A stretch of DNA of 32,009 nucleotides. Origin: Acidobacteriota bacterium. GTDB lineage: Bacteria; Acidobacteriota; Blastocatellia; Chloracidobacteriales; Chloracidobacteriaceae. The stretch is from positions 1-32,009 of the forward strand of contig JACQXX010000096.1 of the NCBI GenBank assembly GCA_016208495.1. Direction: 5' to 3'. A program made the translations under genes and the position numbers. Shown piece after piece: positions 9,469 to 19,700 of this stretch. Each line of letters begins with the position of its first letter. The stretch's first letter is position 1. The notes under the pieces are model-generated. The model was given only the letters and a program-made list of their open reading frames with translations. It was not told the DNA's origin and did no database searches.

Positions 9469-9840
9469 CTAGGGTTTATTGTTCTCCGGGGCTTTTTTGG
9501 CCCGACCAACTGGGCGAGCTTGAACCGTTGTCCCAAAATCCGCCAGCATCGGGCTGGTTTTCCCGTAAAACCCCTTGAGCGAATCACTGTCTTTGCTCAA
9601 ATCGGCTTCGCATTTAGTGAAATGTTCGGAATAGGCATCATAGGCTCGCTCAGCTTGACGCATAAAATTTTCATAGGTCAATCGTAACTCCTCCAACTGT
9701 TGCCGGGCAGTACGGCGTTCATCTTCTTTCAAGCGTGGTGGAAAATCAGGTTCAGCTTTATGTTTGGCAATGCCATCCGCCATTCGTTCCAACCGTTGAA
9801 CCAGAGCATCATATTCTCTGGATGTCAGCTTTCGCGGCAT
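9469..9840 (-). CDS. Hypothetical small charged coiled-coil protein
   Basis: A 123-aa protein that I do not recognise. It is rich in charged residues and probably helical (RLERMADGIAKHKAE, then LEELRLTYENFMRQAE), with a basic C-terminal tail (GRAKKAPENNKP). It has no signal peptide or membrane segment. I chose the ATG at 9840 because AAAGGAG lies just upstream; the frame stays open 39 bp further, to 9879, without a better site. It faces the 5858 gene, and the two share the hairpin between them. Function unknown; it is likely a real gene because of the ribosome site and ordinary composition. Confidence 0.6.
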   Translation of the reverse strand: MPRKLTSREYDALVQRLERMADGIAKHKAEPDFPPRLKEDERRTARQQLEELRLTYENFMRQAERAYDAYSEHFTKCEADLSKDSDSLKGFYGKTSPMLADFGTTVQARPVGRAKKAPENNKP

Positions 9841-9981
9841 AAACAAGCTCCTTTGTTTGATTTCAATTGAAGTTCCCATTCAGTGGAATGGCTTTTCCAG
9901 ATCAAAGATTGGATAAAACACGTCAAAATATGCACCGTGCCTGACACAGAATATCCATTTCCGTTGGAAAAAAACACCTTT

Positions 9982-10086
9982 CTTTTGAGTGACGAAGCAG
10001 TTTTTAAGAAAGAATGGACATTCCACACAAAGAAATGACCTTTCCTTATAAAAGAAATGGCATTCTTGATCAAAAAAAGAACATTC
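9982..10086. repeat. Degenerate 21-bp repeat, about 5 units
   Basis: AT-rich gap between the small protein and the RM gene. On the minus strand it reads as about five diverged 21-bp units, visible as 7-residue echoes (ECSFFDQ, ECHFFYK, ERSFLCV, ECPFFLK, NCFVTQK). Several units hold a small palindrome such as AGAACATTCT or GAATGGACATTC. I do not think it is translated, because the reading frame begins in the hairpin repeat and has no ribosome site. Confidence 0.5.
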
Positions 10087-10116
10087 TGTTAGAAGTTTAT
10101 TCCGAATAGAACAAAT

Positions 10117-10150
10117 TTTGGAGTGCGGTGACTTGTCACCGCACTCCAAA
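10117..10150. repeat. 34-bp perfect hairpin, short form, overlapping the RM stop codon
   Basis: A 15-bp perfect stem (TTTGGAGTGCGGTGA and its complement) with loop CTTG. It is the same element as 9420-9453, with one base pair changed on both arms (G-C to T-A). The stop codon and last four codons of the RM gene lie inside the right arm. Confidence 0.9.
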
Positions 10151-13100
10151 GGAAGGAGCTATCGCCGGTAATGATTTCACGATGCGGACGGTTTCAAGGC
10201 TGACGGTGATGACTTGTTTGACCAGCCGGACGATATATTCCGGGTCGTCCAGCCGGTTTGGGTCGTTGGTGATGCCGCTCCGGGCATCGGTCGAGACTTG
10301 ATACTGGTCAATCACCCATTCCAACGCAGAGCGATTACCCAACCGATAGTCATAACATTCCGGCGGGATGCCTTCGAGCGTCAGGAAGTCATTGTAAATC
10401 AGGGCGGTTTTGTCTTTTGAAAGCTTCATCTTCTCGACGCGCCACGACAGCGGCAGGTCTTCGCGTTCGACGTGACGGAGCCGGTATTCCGGCTGTTGTT
10501 CATATTCGACATGCAGTGTGGCAAGTTGCCGCCCGGCTTCGACAAAGCCCCAAAACTCCGGCGCAAAGGGGAGGCGCGGCAATTCGCGTTTCAGGTTGGC
10601 GGCATAGCGTTCGCGATATTCGGGATGATGCAGCAACCCATAGACATAATGGAAAATATCCCATTTGGTAAGGTTCTGGTCTTCGTAGTGGGTGCGGAAT
10701 TGCTCAAGCGCCCAGTCCGTGATGTTCTCGCGCCGGTTGGAGCCGTCTTCTGAGTAAGTGTAGAAGGGAAAACTTTGAGTCGTGCAGCCAGGGCTTACCA
10801 AATGTAAATCCGGTAAAATATTGACCAGCATCACCATAAATGGCTTTTCTGAGCCCGAATCTGTTAAGCAAATTACTTGATTTTCCTTTTCTGAATTTGG
10901 GTTTGGGAAAATAGAAGGGAATTGATACCGACGTTCGTTCAGGTACTGATCAAAGTAAAAAACTGCTTTTGTAAAAGGGCGATATAGAGCCGAACGAATG
11001 TGTGTTTCATCAAATTCAATACTCAGATTTCTTTCAAGGTATCTCTTCAGCCCCTCTGACCAACTGATTTTCTTGTCGTCATTCAACACAAAGTCATCAA
11101 TTTTAGTCCCTTTGGATTGACGGCTCCATTTGAAAACCTGTTCATTGTAGGTCTCGATCATTCGTTTGATATTTGAACTCAACTCATTACGGTTAAAGTT
11201 GTATGCCCAGTCATCCCGTGAGGTGGCGACTCCACGACCGTAATTTTTGAAAATTGCCTGAACATTTGTCTCTTTGGCCGCCTTTAACTCCTTTGTTCCC
11301 ATTGGAATGAAGGTATCAAATTCTGAATGCAATCCTTCAGTCAGCCAGGTATGGTTGTCATCAGGCGAAAGCAATTGCCAATTAACCTTTCCAGCCGAAC
11401 TTTTATCTTCAAGAAAGTGATACTTTTCTTCCTTGCGCCAGAATTCATCGGTTCGGGTATAAAAAATCTGCGGTTTTCCAGTTCGTTCTTTGCGCTTTAC
11501 AAGGATATTGATGCTTACGCCAACCTGAATTCCAAAAACATTGTGGGTTGTACCAGAGATCTTCGGGTTTTTGCGCACGTTGCCGCCTAAATCCAGGCAG
11601 TAGAGTGCATCAAAATTCTGCTCAAGATGTTTGCGCATGCCGTCAAACGCAATCTGATCAAGAAAGCTGTTATTGGTGACGAGCGCGACGATTCCTTCTT
11701 TACCGATTCGGTCGCTTGCCCAGCGAATGGCTTTCACATACGGGTCAGACAGCGAGTTTTTATTGGTCGCGGCTGAATCCTTCGCGTAGGTCTCAGCCAC
11801 GCGTTTATCCATCACCTTGTACTTGCGGTTTTTGTTGTTGTCGTTTTCATTCAACTGTCCGACGTTATAGGGCGGGTTGCCGATGATGACAAAGAGCGGC
11901 GTCTGTTTTTGCTTTTCAACCCGCGCCGTGTTTTCGGCATTCATAAAGGCAAAGGCGGTTTGCGAGCCTTCCGCCAGTTCAAAGGTGTCTACCAAACAGA
12001 TGCCTTCAAAGGGTTCGTAACTGCCGACGCGCTCGACATATTCGTGTTCGATATTCATTGATGCGATGTAGTACGGCAGGAGCATAACTTCGTTACAATG
12101 CAGTTCGTGTTTGTATTTGTGCTCCAGGGCCGATTTGCGGATTTCACATATCACGCGCACGATGAAGTTGCCCGTTCCGACAAATGGGTCCAGGATGTGA
12201 ACGCCTTTGTCGCTGAGTGAGCGGCCAAACTCTTTCTGCAGAATCTCTTCCACCGACTTGACCATAAAATCCACAATCGGCTGGGGTGTGTAAACAATGC
12301 CGTGGGTGTCGGCCACCTTGACCGAAAACCCCTGGAAGAACTTTTCATAGACGGTGTTGAGAAACGTCTGTTTCTGCCCGTAGTCGTCAATCGTGGCCGC
12401 CGCCACTTCAATCGCTTTGTAAAAGCGATCCAGACTCTTTAAAAACTCGTCACGGTTGAAGGCTTTGGAGGTCAGCGCGTAGATGACCTTTTCAATTTCA
12501 TGGGCAATCACATTGCGGTTGGCAAAGTCTGGATTGTTGAAGACCCGCCGGAAAATGCGTTCGGTGAGCAGGTGCTGAATCAACATTTCCTCAACCGCCG
12601 CTTCCGACAAATTGGGGTTGACCGACTGGCGGCACAGTTCGACAAAACCAGCGAAGGCATCAATGAATTTCCGGTTGGTTTTGCGTTCGGTTTCGATCAG
12701 CTTGAGGACACTTCCGGCGAGTTCGGGCACGCGGTCTTTAAACTCTTCGACCGCCTGACCCCATTCGGCATAGGCGGGCGGCACATATTCGAAGAATCGT
12801 TTCAGAACACCGACGAGTTGTTCGGGCTGACGAAGATTGACGACTTGAACCTCTTTTCCAGCCTGCCACAAAATGGCCTCGGTTGGTTTTTGGAAGAGGA
12901 TGTTTTCTTTGGGATAGCCGACATCAAACTTTTTCCTGGCTTCTTTGCGGAGGTCGTCCTTTTCGTCCTTGGCTTCCCAAATCCCGTGGGTGAGGTAAAA
13001 CGGGTCAATAATCGCTCCATCGGCATGGAGTGGATATTGCCCGGAACGTTTGATTGGATACTGGGGAACCAGGGTCAACCCGGTTTTGGTGCAGCAATAT

Positions 13101-13228
13101 TCCAGCAGCGACTGAAAGGGAACGCTCACCGCACCTTCGTGTCTGGCATCAACGGCGGCAAATTGTTCGAGGCGGTGGTAGTAGTCCTTAACAGGTTTTT
13201 GATTCGGGTTGAGTGGAAGGTTGAGCAT
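10136..13228 (-). CDS. Single-chain type ISP/IIG-like restriction-modification enzyme
   Basis: A 1030-aa enzyme. The N-terminal region carries a PD-(D/E)XK-type nuclease signature, D70 and E85-A-K87 (HADGAIID, then GIWEAKDEKDD). A helical linker follows, then an N6-adenine methyltransferase domain: IVYTPQPIVDFM (311-322), SAM-binding DPFVGTGNF (347-355) and catalytic NPPY (451-454). The C-terminal part, with LLHHPEYRERYAANLKRELP and GRQLATLHVEYE, resembles the specificity domain of type ISP enzymes. No helicase domain lies between nuclease and methylase, unlike classical type ISP proteins, so it may cut without translocation. Start: ATG at 13228, with an in-frame TGA two codons upstream and no clear ribosome site. 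Its upstream DNA is a heptamer array. The C-terminal residues FGVR and the stop derive from a hairpin repeat. Confidence 0.88.
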   Translation of the reverse strand: MLNLPLNPNQKPVKDYYHRLEQFAAVDARHEGAVSVPFQSLLEYCCTKTGLTLVPQYPIKRSGQYPLHADGAIIDPFYLTHGIWEAKDEKDDLRKEARKKFDVGYPKENILFQKPTEAILWQAGKEVQVVNLRQPEQLVGVLKRFFEYVPPAYAEWGQAVEEFKDRVPELAGSVLKLIETERKTNRKFIDAFAGFVELCRQSVNPNLSEAAVEEMLIQHLLTERIFRRVFNNPDFANRNVIAHEIEKVIYALTSKAFNRDEFLKSLDRFYKAIEVAAATIDDYGQKQTFLNTVYEKFFQGFSVKVADTHGIVYTPQPIVDFMVKSVEEILQKEFGRSLSDKGVHILDPFVGTGNFIVRVICEIRKSALEHKYKHELHCNEVMLLPYYIASMNIEHEYVERVGSYEPFEGICLVDTFELAEGSQTAFAFMNAENTARVEKQKQTPLFVIIGNPPYNVGQLNENDNNKNRKYKVMDKRVAETYAKDSAATNKNSLSDPYVKAIRWASDRIGKEGIVALVTNNSFLDQIAFDGMRKHLEQNFDALYCLDLGGNVRKNPKISGTTHNVFGIQVGVSINILVKRKERTGKPQIFYTRTDEFWRKEEKYHFLEDKSSAGKVNWQLLSPDDNHTWLTEGLHSEFDTFIPMGTKELKAAKETNVQAIFKNYGRGVATSRDDWAYNFNRNELSSNIKRMIETYNEQVFKWSRQSKGTKIDDFVLNDDKKISWSEGLKRYLERNLSIEFDETHIRSALYRPFTKAVFYFDQYLNERRYQFPSIFPNPNSEKENQVICLTDSGSEKPFMVMLVNILPDLHLVSPGCTTQSFPFYTYSEDGSNRRENITDWALEQFRTHYEDQNLTKWDIFHYVYGLLHHPEYRERYAANLKRELPRLPFAPEFWGFVEAGRQLATLHVEYEQQPEYRLRHVEREDLPLSWRVEKMKLSKDKTALIYNDFLTLEGIPPECYDYRLGNRSALEWVIDQYQVSTDARSGITNDPNRLDDPEYIVRLVKQVITVSLETVRIVKSLPAIAPSFGVR

Positions 13229-13231
13229 AAA

Positions 13232-13347
13232 TCAGGGTTCGGGGTTCGGGGTTCAGAAGTCAGGGTTCAGGGTTCAGGGTTCAGGGTTCAGGGTTTAGGG
13301 TTCAGGGTTCAGGGTTCAGGGTTTAGGGTTCAGAAGTCAGGGTTCAG
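13232..13347. repeat. Heptamer array (GGGTTCA)n upstream of the RM gene
   Basis: About 16 units of period 7, mostly GGGTTCA, with variants GGGTTTA, GGGTTCG and AGAAGTC. The array begins 4 bp upstream of the RM start codon, so it occupies the place of its leader and promoter. The G-rich strand has many GGG runs spaced by 4 nt, suited to a G-quadruplex. Similar period-7 sequence is seen at 50-75, 154-168 and 29896-29928. Confidence 0.92.
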
Positions 13348-13454
13348 ATCGAAACTCTCATGAAGAAAACGCTTTGAGGCAAAGACAGCAAAAAGGTGGA
13401 AGATGTGCTGTCATTCTATAGAAACGGCAAGAAAAAATACAACCAGGGATTTTC

Positions 13455-13552
13455 TTTGGAGTGCGGGGACTTGTCACCGCTTTTCCATAAGCCGACTTGT
13501 CGGCAGAAAAGTCGCTGAGTACCAAAGCGGTGATAAGTCCCAGCACTCCAAA
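13455..13552. repeat. 98-bp nested palindromic element (long form)
   Basis: The outer arms are TTTGGAGTGC plus about 19 further bases and a near-perfect reverse complement. The centre holds a second hairpin, GCCGACTTGTCGGC. Its reverse complement matches the element at 22231-22337 over most of its length, which has about 9 additional bases in the centre. The pair therefore brackets the third giant gene in opposite orientation. Confidence 0.88.
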
Positions 13553-13770
13553 GAAATGGCTTTTTCCAGTTGGATTGAAATGTTTTTCCAAATCTGTAAT
13601 AAGAAAGTGAAAACACTCACATTCAGGCAAATCCATAAAATCGAGCACCCAAAATCTATTACCCCCAATTTGAAGAATGAAGACTCCGAGGGCTGAAAAC
13701 CCATTGAAGCCCTGAGCTTCAAACCAGAGGTAACCGACCGGCGTGCCTTCACCGTTGCCCTGGAGGATCT
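13553..13770. other. Leader region of the third giant gene
   Basis: No gene seen. It ends with TGGAGGATCT directly before the ATG at 13771, a good ribosome site. No convincing -35/-10 pair was found by eye. Confidence 0.5.
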
Positions 13771-16700
13771 ATGCCGCAATCCCCCCGGTTGATTGGAATC
13801 ATTGCCATTGGTTTGTTCTTTGGCATCACCCTTGAATTGACACTGGTTGCAAGTCAAGCTGAATCTCAGCCCGGATTGGGTTCAAGTCATTTCAAAGCTG
13901 AACGTGCCACCCCAACCTTCATCGGTGAAAAAGCGATTGAACATTTGAAGCAGAATGGATCCTACGACTCACTGGCGGAGGCAGTGACCGCCGCACGCTA
14001 TGGGGTGAACTGGGCGGAGCATCCCCGATTCAAGCGGTTAAACGGGGCCTATGAAGCTGAAAATCCGGCCCAGGGGTTTACCAGCTACTTCACACCTGAA
14101 GGCGTGCATCTGATTGACGGAAAAAGCGGGAATCCAGGATGGTTTCTGGAATTGAAGCTACGCGGAATCGGCTATGGAAGCCAACTGGCTGAAATCTCCT
14201 CGGGCACGCCAACCGTGGTGACGAATCGGGTGGAACTGGTTCGAAATTCTTCATTCGAAATTCTTCATTCTTCATTCAAAGAATGGTTCGTCAACGGTCC
14301 GCAGGGACTCGAACATGGCATGGTGATCTCAGAGCGACCTGGGAAGAGTCAGAATGCCGAAAATCTGCGGGTGGTGTTTGACCTGGAGGGAAGCTTAAAA
14401 GCGCAAGGGGTAGACAATGGCCAGGCGGTGGAATTTCTCAATTTGGACGGGGACCGGGTGCTGCGCTATGACCAGCTCAAAGTCAACGACGCGACGGGGC
14501 GGGCACTGACGGCACGCCTCGCCATAGAGGCAGGTCGTCTGGTGTGGGAAATCGCTGATGAGGGAGCGGTGTATCCGATTACGATTGACCCAACCTTTAC
14601 CCAGCAATCAAAGTTGACGGCTTCAGATGGCGCCGCCCAGGACATATTTGGCGAATCGGTGGCGATTGACGGCGAAACGGCAGTCGTTGGGACACGATTT
14701 GGACCAGGTCCGACCAACAGCGACCAGGGCGCCGCCTACGTGTTTGTGCGAAGTGGCACGACCTGGAGTCAGCAACAAAAATTGACGGCTTCGGACGGGG
14801 CCAGTACTGACTTTTTTGGCGTTTCAGTGGCTATTGACCGGCAGACAATCGTGGTTGGGGCGATGGTCGGTCCAGGATCGGTAAGTGGCGACCAGGGTGC
14901 TGCTTATGTCTATGTCAGATCAGGGACGACCTGGACGCAGCAACAAAAATTGACGGCTTCGGACGGGGCGCTTGATGATCGTTTCGGGGCTGCTGTCTCA
15001 ATTGACCGGGAGACGGTCGTGGTTGGCGCGTCATTTGATCATGTCGGTGCCAATGCCGATCAGGGATCAGCCTATGTGTTTACCCGGAGTGGAACGACCT
15101 GGACGCAGCAACAAAAATTGACGGCCTCGGATGGGGCGAGCAATGACCAGTTTGGAACTGCCGTGGGGATTGATCGGGAAACGATTGTGGTTGGCTCGGC
15201 GGTGGGGCCGGGTTCAGCCAGCACTGATCAAGGTGCGGCCTATGTCTATGTGCGGAGTGGAACGACCTGGACACAGCAACAGAAGTTGACGGCTTCGGAT
15301 GGAGACTTGTTCGATGGCTTTGGTTTTTCGGCTGCAATTGACGGGGAAACGGTCGTGGTGGGGGCGACTTCCGGACCAGGTTCGGCCAATGCTGATCAGG
15401 GGGCGGCGTATGTCTACACCCGGAATGGGACAACCTGGACACAACAACAGAAGTTGACCGCCTCGGACGGCGCGGCAAACGACTTTTTTGGAACCTCCGC
15501 CTCTCTTTCTGGAGAAAGGATTGTGATTGGGTCACCGTCCGGTCCCGGACCGGCCAACGGTGATCAAGGCGCCGCCTATGTGTACGTGCGGGCAGGCACA
15601 ACCTGGAGCCAGCAGCAAAAGTTGACGGCTTCGGATGGGGGATTGGGTGACAATTTCGGAAGCTCAGCCGCGATTGACGGCGAAACAATCGTGATCGGGT
15701 CGAATTTCGACGACATCGGCGCCAACAATGAACAAGGGTCCGCCTTTGTCTTTACCTGCACCACGCTTCGCACCTGGATTGAACAGGCTAAAGTTGTGGC
15801 CTCCGACGGAGCGCAAGACGACAGTTTCGGCGAAGCCGTGGCCATTGACGGAGAAACCGTTGTGGTTGGGGTACCAGGTGATGACCTTGGTGGCTCCAAT
15901 GAAGGATCAGCCTATGTGTTTGTGCGGGCAGGAACCACCTGGACGCAGCAACAGAAATTGACCGCCCCTGATGCCGCATCAAACGCCTTTTTCGGCAGAT
16001 CGGTGGGAATTGATGGGGAAACCATTGTGGTTGGGACCCGGGCTGAGAAAGTGTATGTCTATGTGAGGACAGGCGGTACCTGGAATCCACAACAGACCAT
16101 ACCAAAGCCGGTTGATCCACAGGGAGGCACTGAATTTGGCTGTTCGGTGGCCATTGATCGGGATACTATCGTGGTTGGGGCAATGAACAAAAATTTTGGC
16201 ATTAATACTTCTCAAGGTCAGGCCCATGTCTTTGTGCGAACAGGCACCACCTGGAGCTTGCAACAATCAGTGCATGACTCCACCACCGGGAGGGAAGACG
16301 ACAATTTCGGCAATGCCGTCGCCATTGACCGGGACACGATTGTCATCGGCGCCTATCGCGCATTTTTTGCTGGAAGAGCTGGTGGAGCCTATGTGTATGT
16401 GCGAACCGGAACGACCTGGAACGAGCAGCAAAGGTTGGTTTCCAACGCCGGCTCCCCCGTCCGATTTGCCTATTCAGTGGATATTGACCGGGATACCATT
16501 GTTGCCGGAGCACCGGATGCTTTTACCAATGAAGGAGTCGGTGGCATCAAAGATGGGGCCGCCTATGTGTTTACGCGAACTGGAACCACCTGGGGACAAC
16601 AAGCCCGACTGATCTCCTTTGACGCAGGTGATTCCGATTTTGGTTCTTCAGTGGCTGTTGATGGCGAGCGGATGGTCAGCGGGGCCTATTTTGCTCAGGT

Positions 16701-19700
16701 TCCAGGGGTGAGCGGCTCACCTGGTGCGGCCTATGTATATACCCGAACCGGGACAAGCTGGAATGGCCATCAACGACTGACGGCCTCTGACAGGACTTCA
16801 GGGGATCGGTACGGTTTAGCGGTGGCCATGGATGGAGGCGCCATCATCGTTGGGGCACCCCTGGATTTTGTGACGGCTTCGAATCAGGGTTCAGCTTATA
16901 TCTATGACCCCGATTGCCCGACGTGTTCGACCGTGACCGGGACCGTAACTGGCAGCACAACTATTTGTGCGGGAAACTCGACCACCATCACGGTGACGGT
17001 GTCGGGTGGAACGCCGCCTTACACAGTGACGCTCACCAATGGCGGAGGAACCCAAACCGGGAACAGCCCATTGAATTTCACGGTGTCGCCAACCTTTTTC
17101 ACCAACTATTCAGTTCAATCCGGTATGGATGCCATCCTATGTCCAATGGGAGGAAGTGGGAGCGCCACCGTGATGGTTACCGCAGGGCCGACGGCTTCAA
17201 ACGCCGGACCCGATCAGTCGGTATGTACCAGTTCACCCGCCGCGACATTGGCGGCAAACAATCCATCGAACGGGGTCGGAAGCTGGTCGGTAGTGACGGC
17301 GCCGGCAGGCGGTTCAACCGATTCGTCACAATTTAGCAACCCAGCCTCACGGACAGCCGTCTTTACGCCAAATCCAGTGGTTGCTGGTGGTTACACCCTG
17401 CGGTGGACAATTAGCACCGGGTCGCCCTGCCCGGCTTCAACCACCGATGATGTGCTGATTACCTATGTGGCGACTGCCAATGCCGGGCCGGACCAGATCC
17501 TGTGTGTGAGTTCCCCAGCCGCGACGCTGGCAGCCGTGCCACCAACCAGCGGAAGCGGTGTCTGGTCAATCATCTCAGCTCCACCATTGGGTTCGGTGGC
17601 GGGAATCCAGATTGCCAATGGCAGCAGCCCATCCGCAATTTTTACAGCCGATCCAGCGGTAACGGGCGTGTACATCCTGCGCTGGACAGTCAGCGGGGCG
17701 TCGCCGCCCTGTGCGGCAACCACGACCGACGATGTTGCGATCACCTACCGGCCTGTCCCGACCACTTCCAACGCCGGATCTGATCAAACCCTATGTACCA
17801 CCTCTCCGGCGGTCACGCTGGCGGCAAACAATCCATTGGTCGGGGTGGGGAGCTGGTCGGTGGTGACGGCCCCGGCAGGTGGTTCAACCGCTTCCGGGCA
17901 GTTCAACAACACGGCCTCACGAACGGCGGTTTTTACACCAGTTCCAGTCGTGACCGGGAGCTACACGCTACGGTGGACCATCTCAAATACCCCTTGTTCA
18001 AACTCGACGGATGAGGTGACGATTACCTACACGCTTGGACCGACGACATCAAACGCCGGGTCGGATCAAACCCTGTGCCTGACCAGTCCGACAACAACGC
18101 TGGCGGCCAACAACCCATCGGTTGGGGTGGGAAGCTGGTCGGTGGTGACGGCGCCGGCAGGCGGTTCAACGGCCTCAGGGCAGTTTGGCAACCCAGCTTT
18201 GGCGACCTCAACGTTTATCCCAAGTCCAGCCGTTACCGGCAGTTATACATTGCGTTGGACGATTAGCGGAGGCTCTTTGTGTCCGGATTCAACCGATGAA
18301 GTGACGATTACCTACAATTCGTCCCCGACATCTGCTGACTCAGGGCCGGACCAGTCTGTCTGTGTGACTTCCCCGACCGCGACGATGGCCGCCAATGCCC
18401 CAACCAGCGGAAGCGGGATGTGGTCAGTCCAGGGGGCGCCGGGGGGAGCTTCAACCTCATCATCACAATTCAGCAACCCGACATCGCCGACGGCAACCTT
18501 CACGCCAAATCCGGTCGTGGTGGGGAATTATGCACTGCGCTGGACCATTTCAAGTTCAGGGTGTAGTTCATCAAGCGATGCCTTGACCCTTACCATCAAT
18601 CAGGTGCCAACAAGTGCCAATGCCGGGTCAAATCAATCCCGATGCACTGGAAATCCGGGTGTGTCACTGTCAGCCAACAATCCATCGGTTGGAGTCGGAA
18701 GCTGGTCAGTCGTATCGGCCCCGGCAGGCGGGTCAACGGCTTCATCACAGTTCAGCAACCCAGCCTCACGGACATCATTCTTCTTTCCAAATCCAGCGGT
18801 TGCTGGAATTTACACCCTCCGGTGGACCATCTCGAATCCCCCGTGCGCGGCTTCGACCGATGAAATGATCATTGGCTATACACAATCCCCATCGTCCAAT
18901 TCCGGACCGGATCAGACGCTTTGTGTGGGGACTCCGGCAGTCATGGCGGCCACCCCAGCGAACACCGGTTTTGGCACCTGGGCAGTTCAATCGGCTCCAG
19001 GTGGCGGCTCGACATCATCCGCCCAATTCAATAACCTATTTTCGCCAACGGCCATTTTTACGCCGAATCCGGCGGTGACTGGCGGGTACGCTTTGCGCTG
19101 GACGGTTTCCAATGGCACCTGCACACCGGACGCGATAGATGCTCTAACCGTTCTCTATAGCTCCCCGCCAACAACTTCCAATGCTGGATCGGACCAGACG
19201 TTGTGCCCTGGATCGTCGTCAGTCACCCTGGCGGCAAACAATCCAGGGACGGGAAGTGGCACCTGGTCGGTGGTCACGGCGCCAGCCGGAGGTTCGACCA
19301 ACTCAACCCAATTCAATAATCCAGGCTCGCCAACCGCGGTTTTCACACCGAATCCGGCGGTTGTCGGCAGTTACACGCTGAGGTGGACGATTTCCAATGA
19401 TGGGTGTACTTCAACTGACGAGATGGTGGTTGCCAACGTCGTGGGCACGATTTCAAACGCTGGAGCCGATCAGACGATGTGTGCCACCGATTCGGCCACG
19501 CTGTCAGCCAACACGCCGACCATCGGTGTTGGTGCCTGGTCGGTGGTGAGCGGACCGGATACGAATGTTTCACAGTTGAGCAATCCAGGCTCACCGACGT
19601 CGAGTTTTACGCCGTCGGGGGGTACTGGCACCTACATTCTCCAGTGGACGATTTCAAACCCACCCTGTACCGCCTCAACCGATACGGTTTCGATCACCGT

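Noticed and set aside
9880-10149. 89-codon minus-strand frame beginning MECGDKSPHSK
   Set aside because: Starts inside the hairpin repeat and continues through degenerate 21-bp repeats; no ribosome site, odd Cys/Phe composition.
12500-13363. 287-codon plus-strand frame opposite the RM gene
   Set aside because: Antisense to a well-supported enzyme; its C-terminal GFRVQGSGFRVQ peptide is only the heptamer array translated.
13455-13552. tRNA or structured RNA gene
   Set aside because: The structure is a nested perfect hairpin without a cloverleaf, and three relatives elsewhere mark it as a repeat family.
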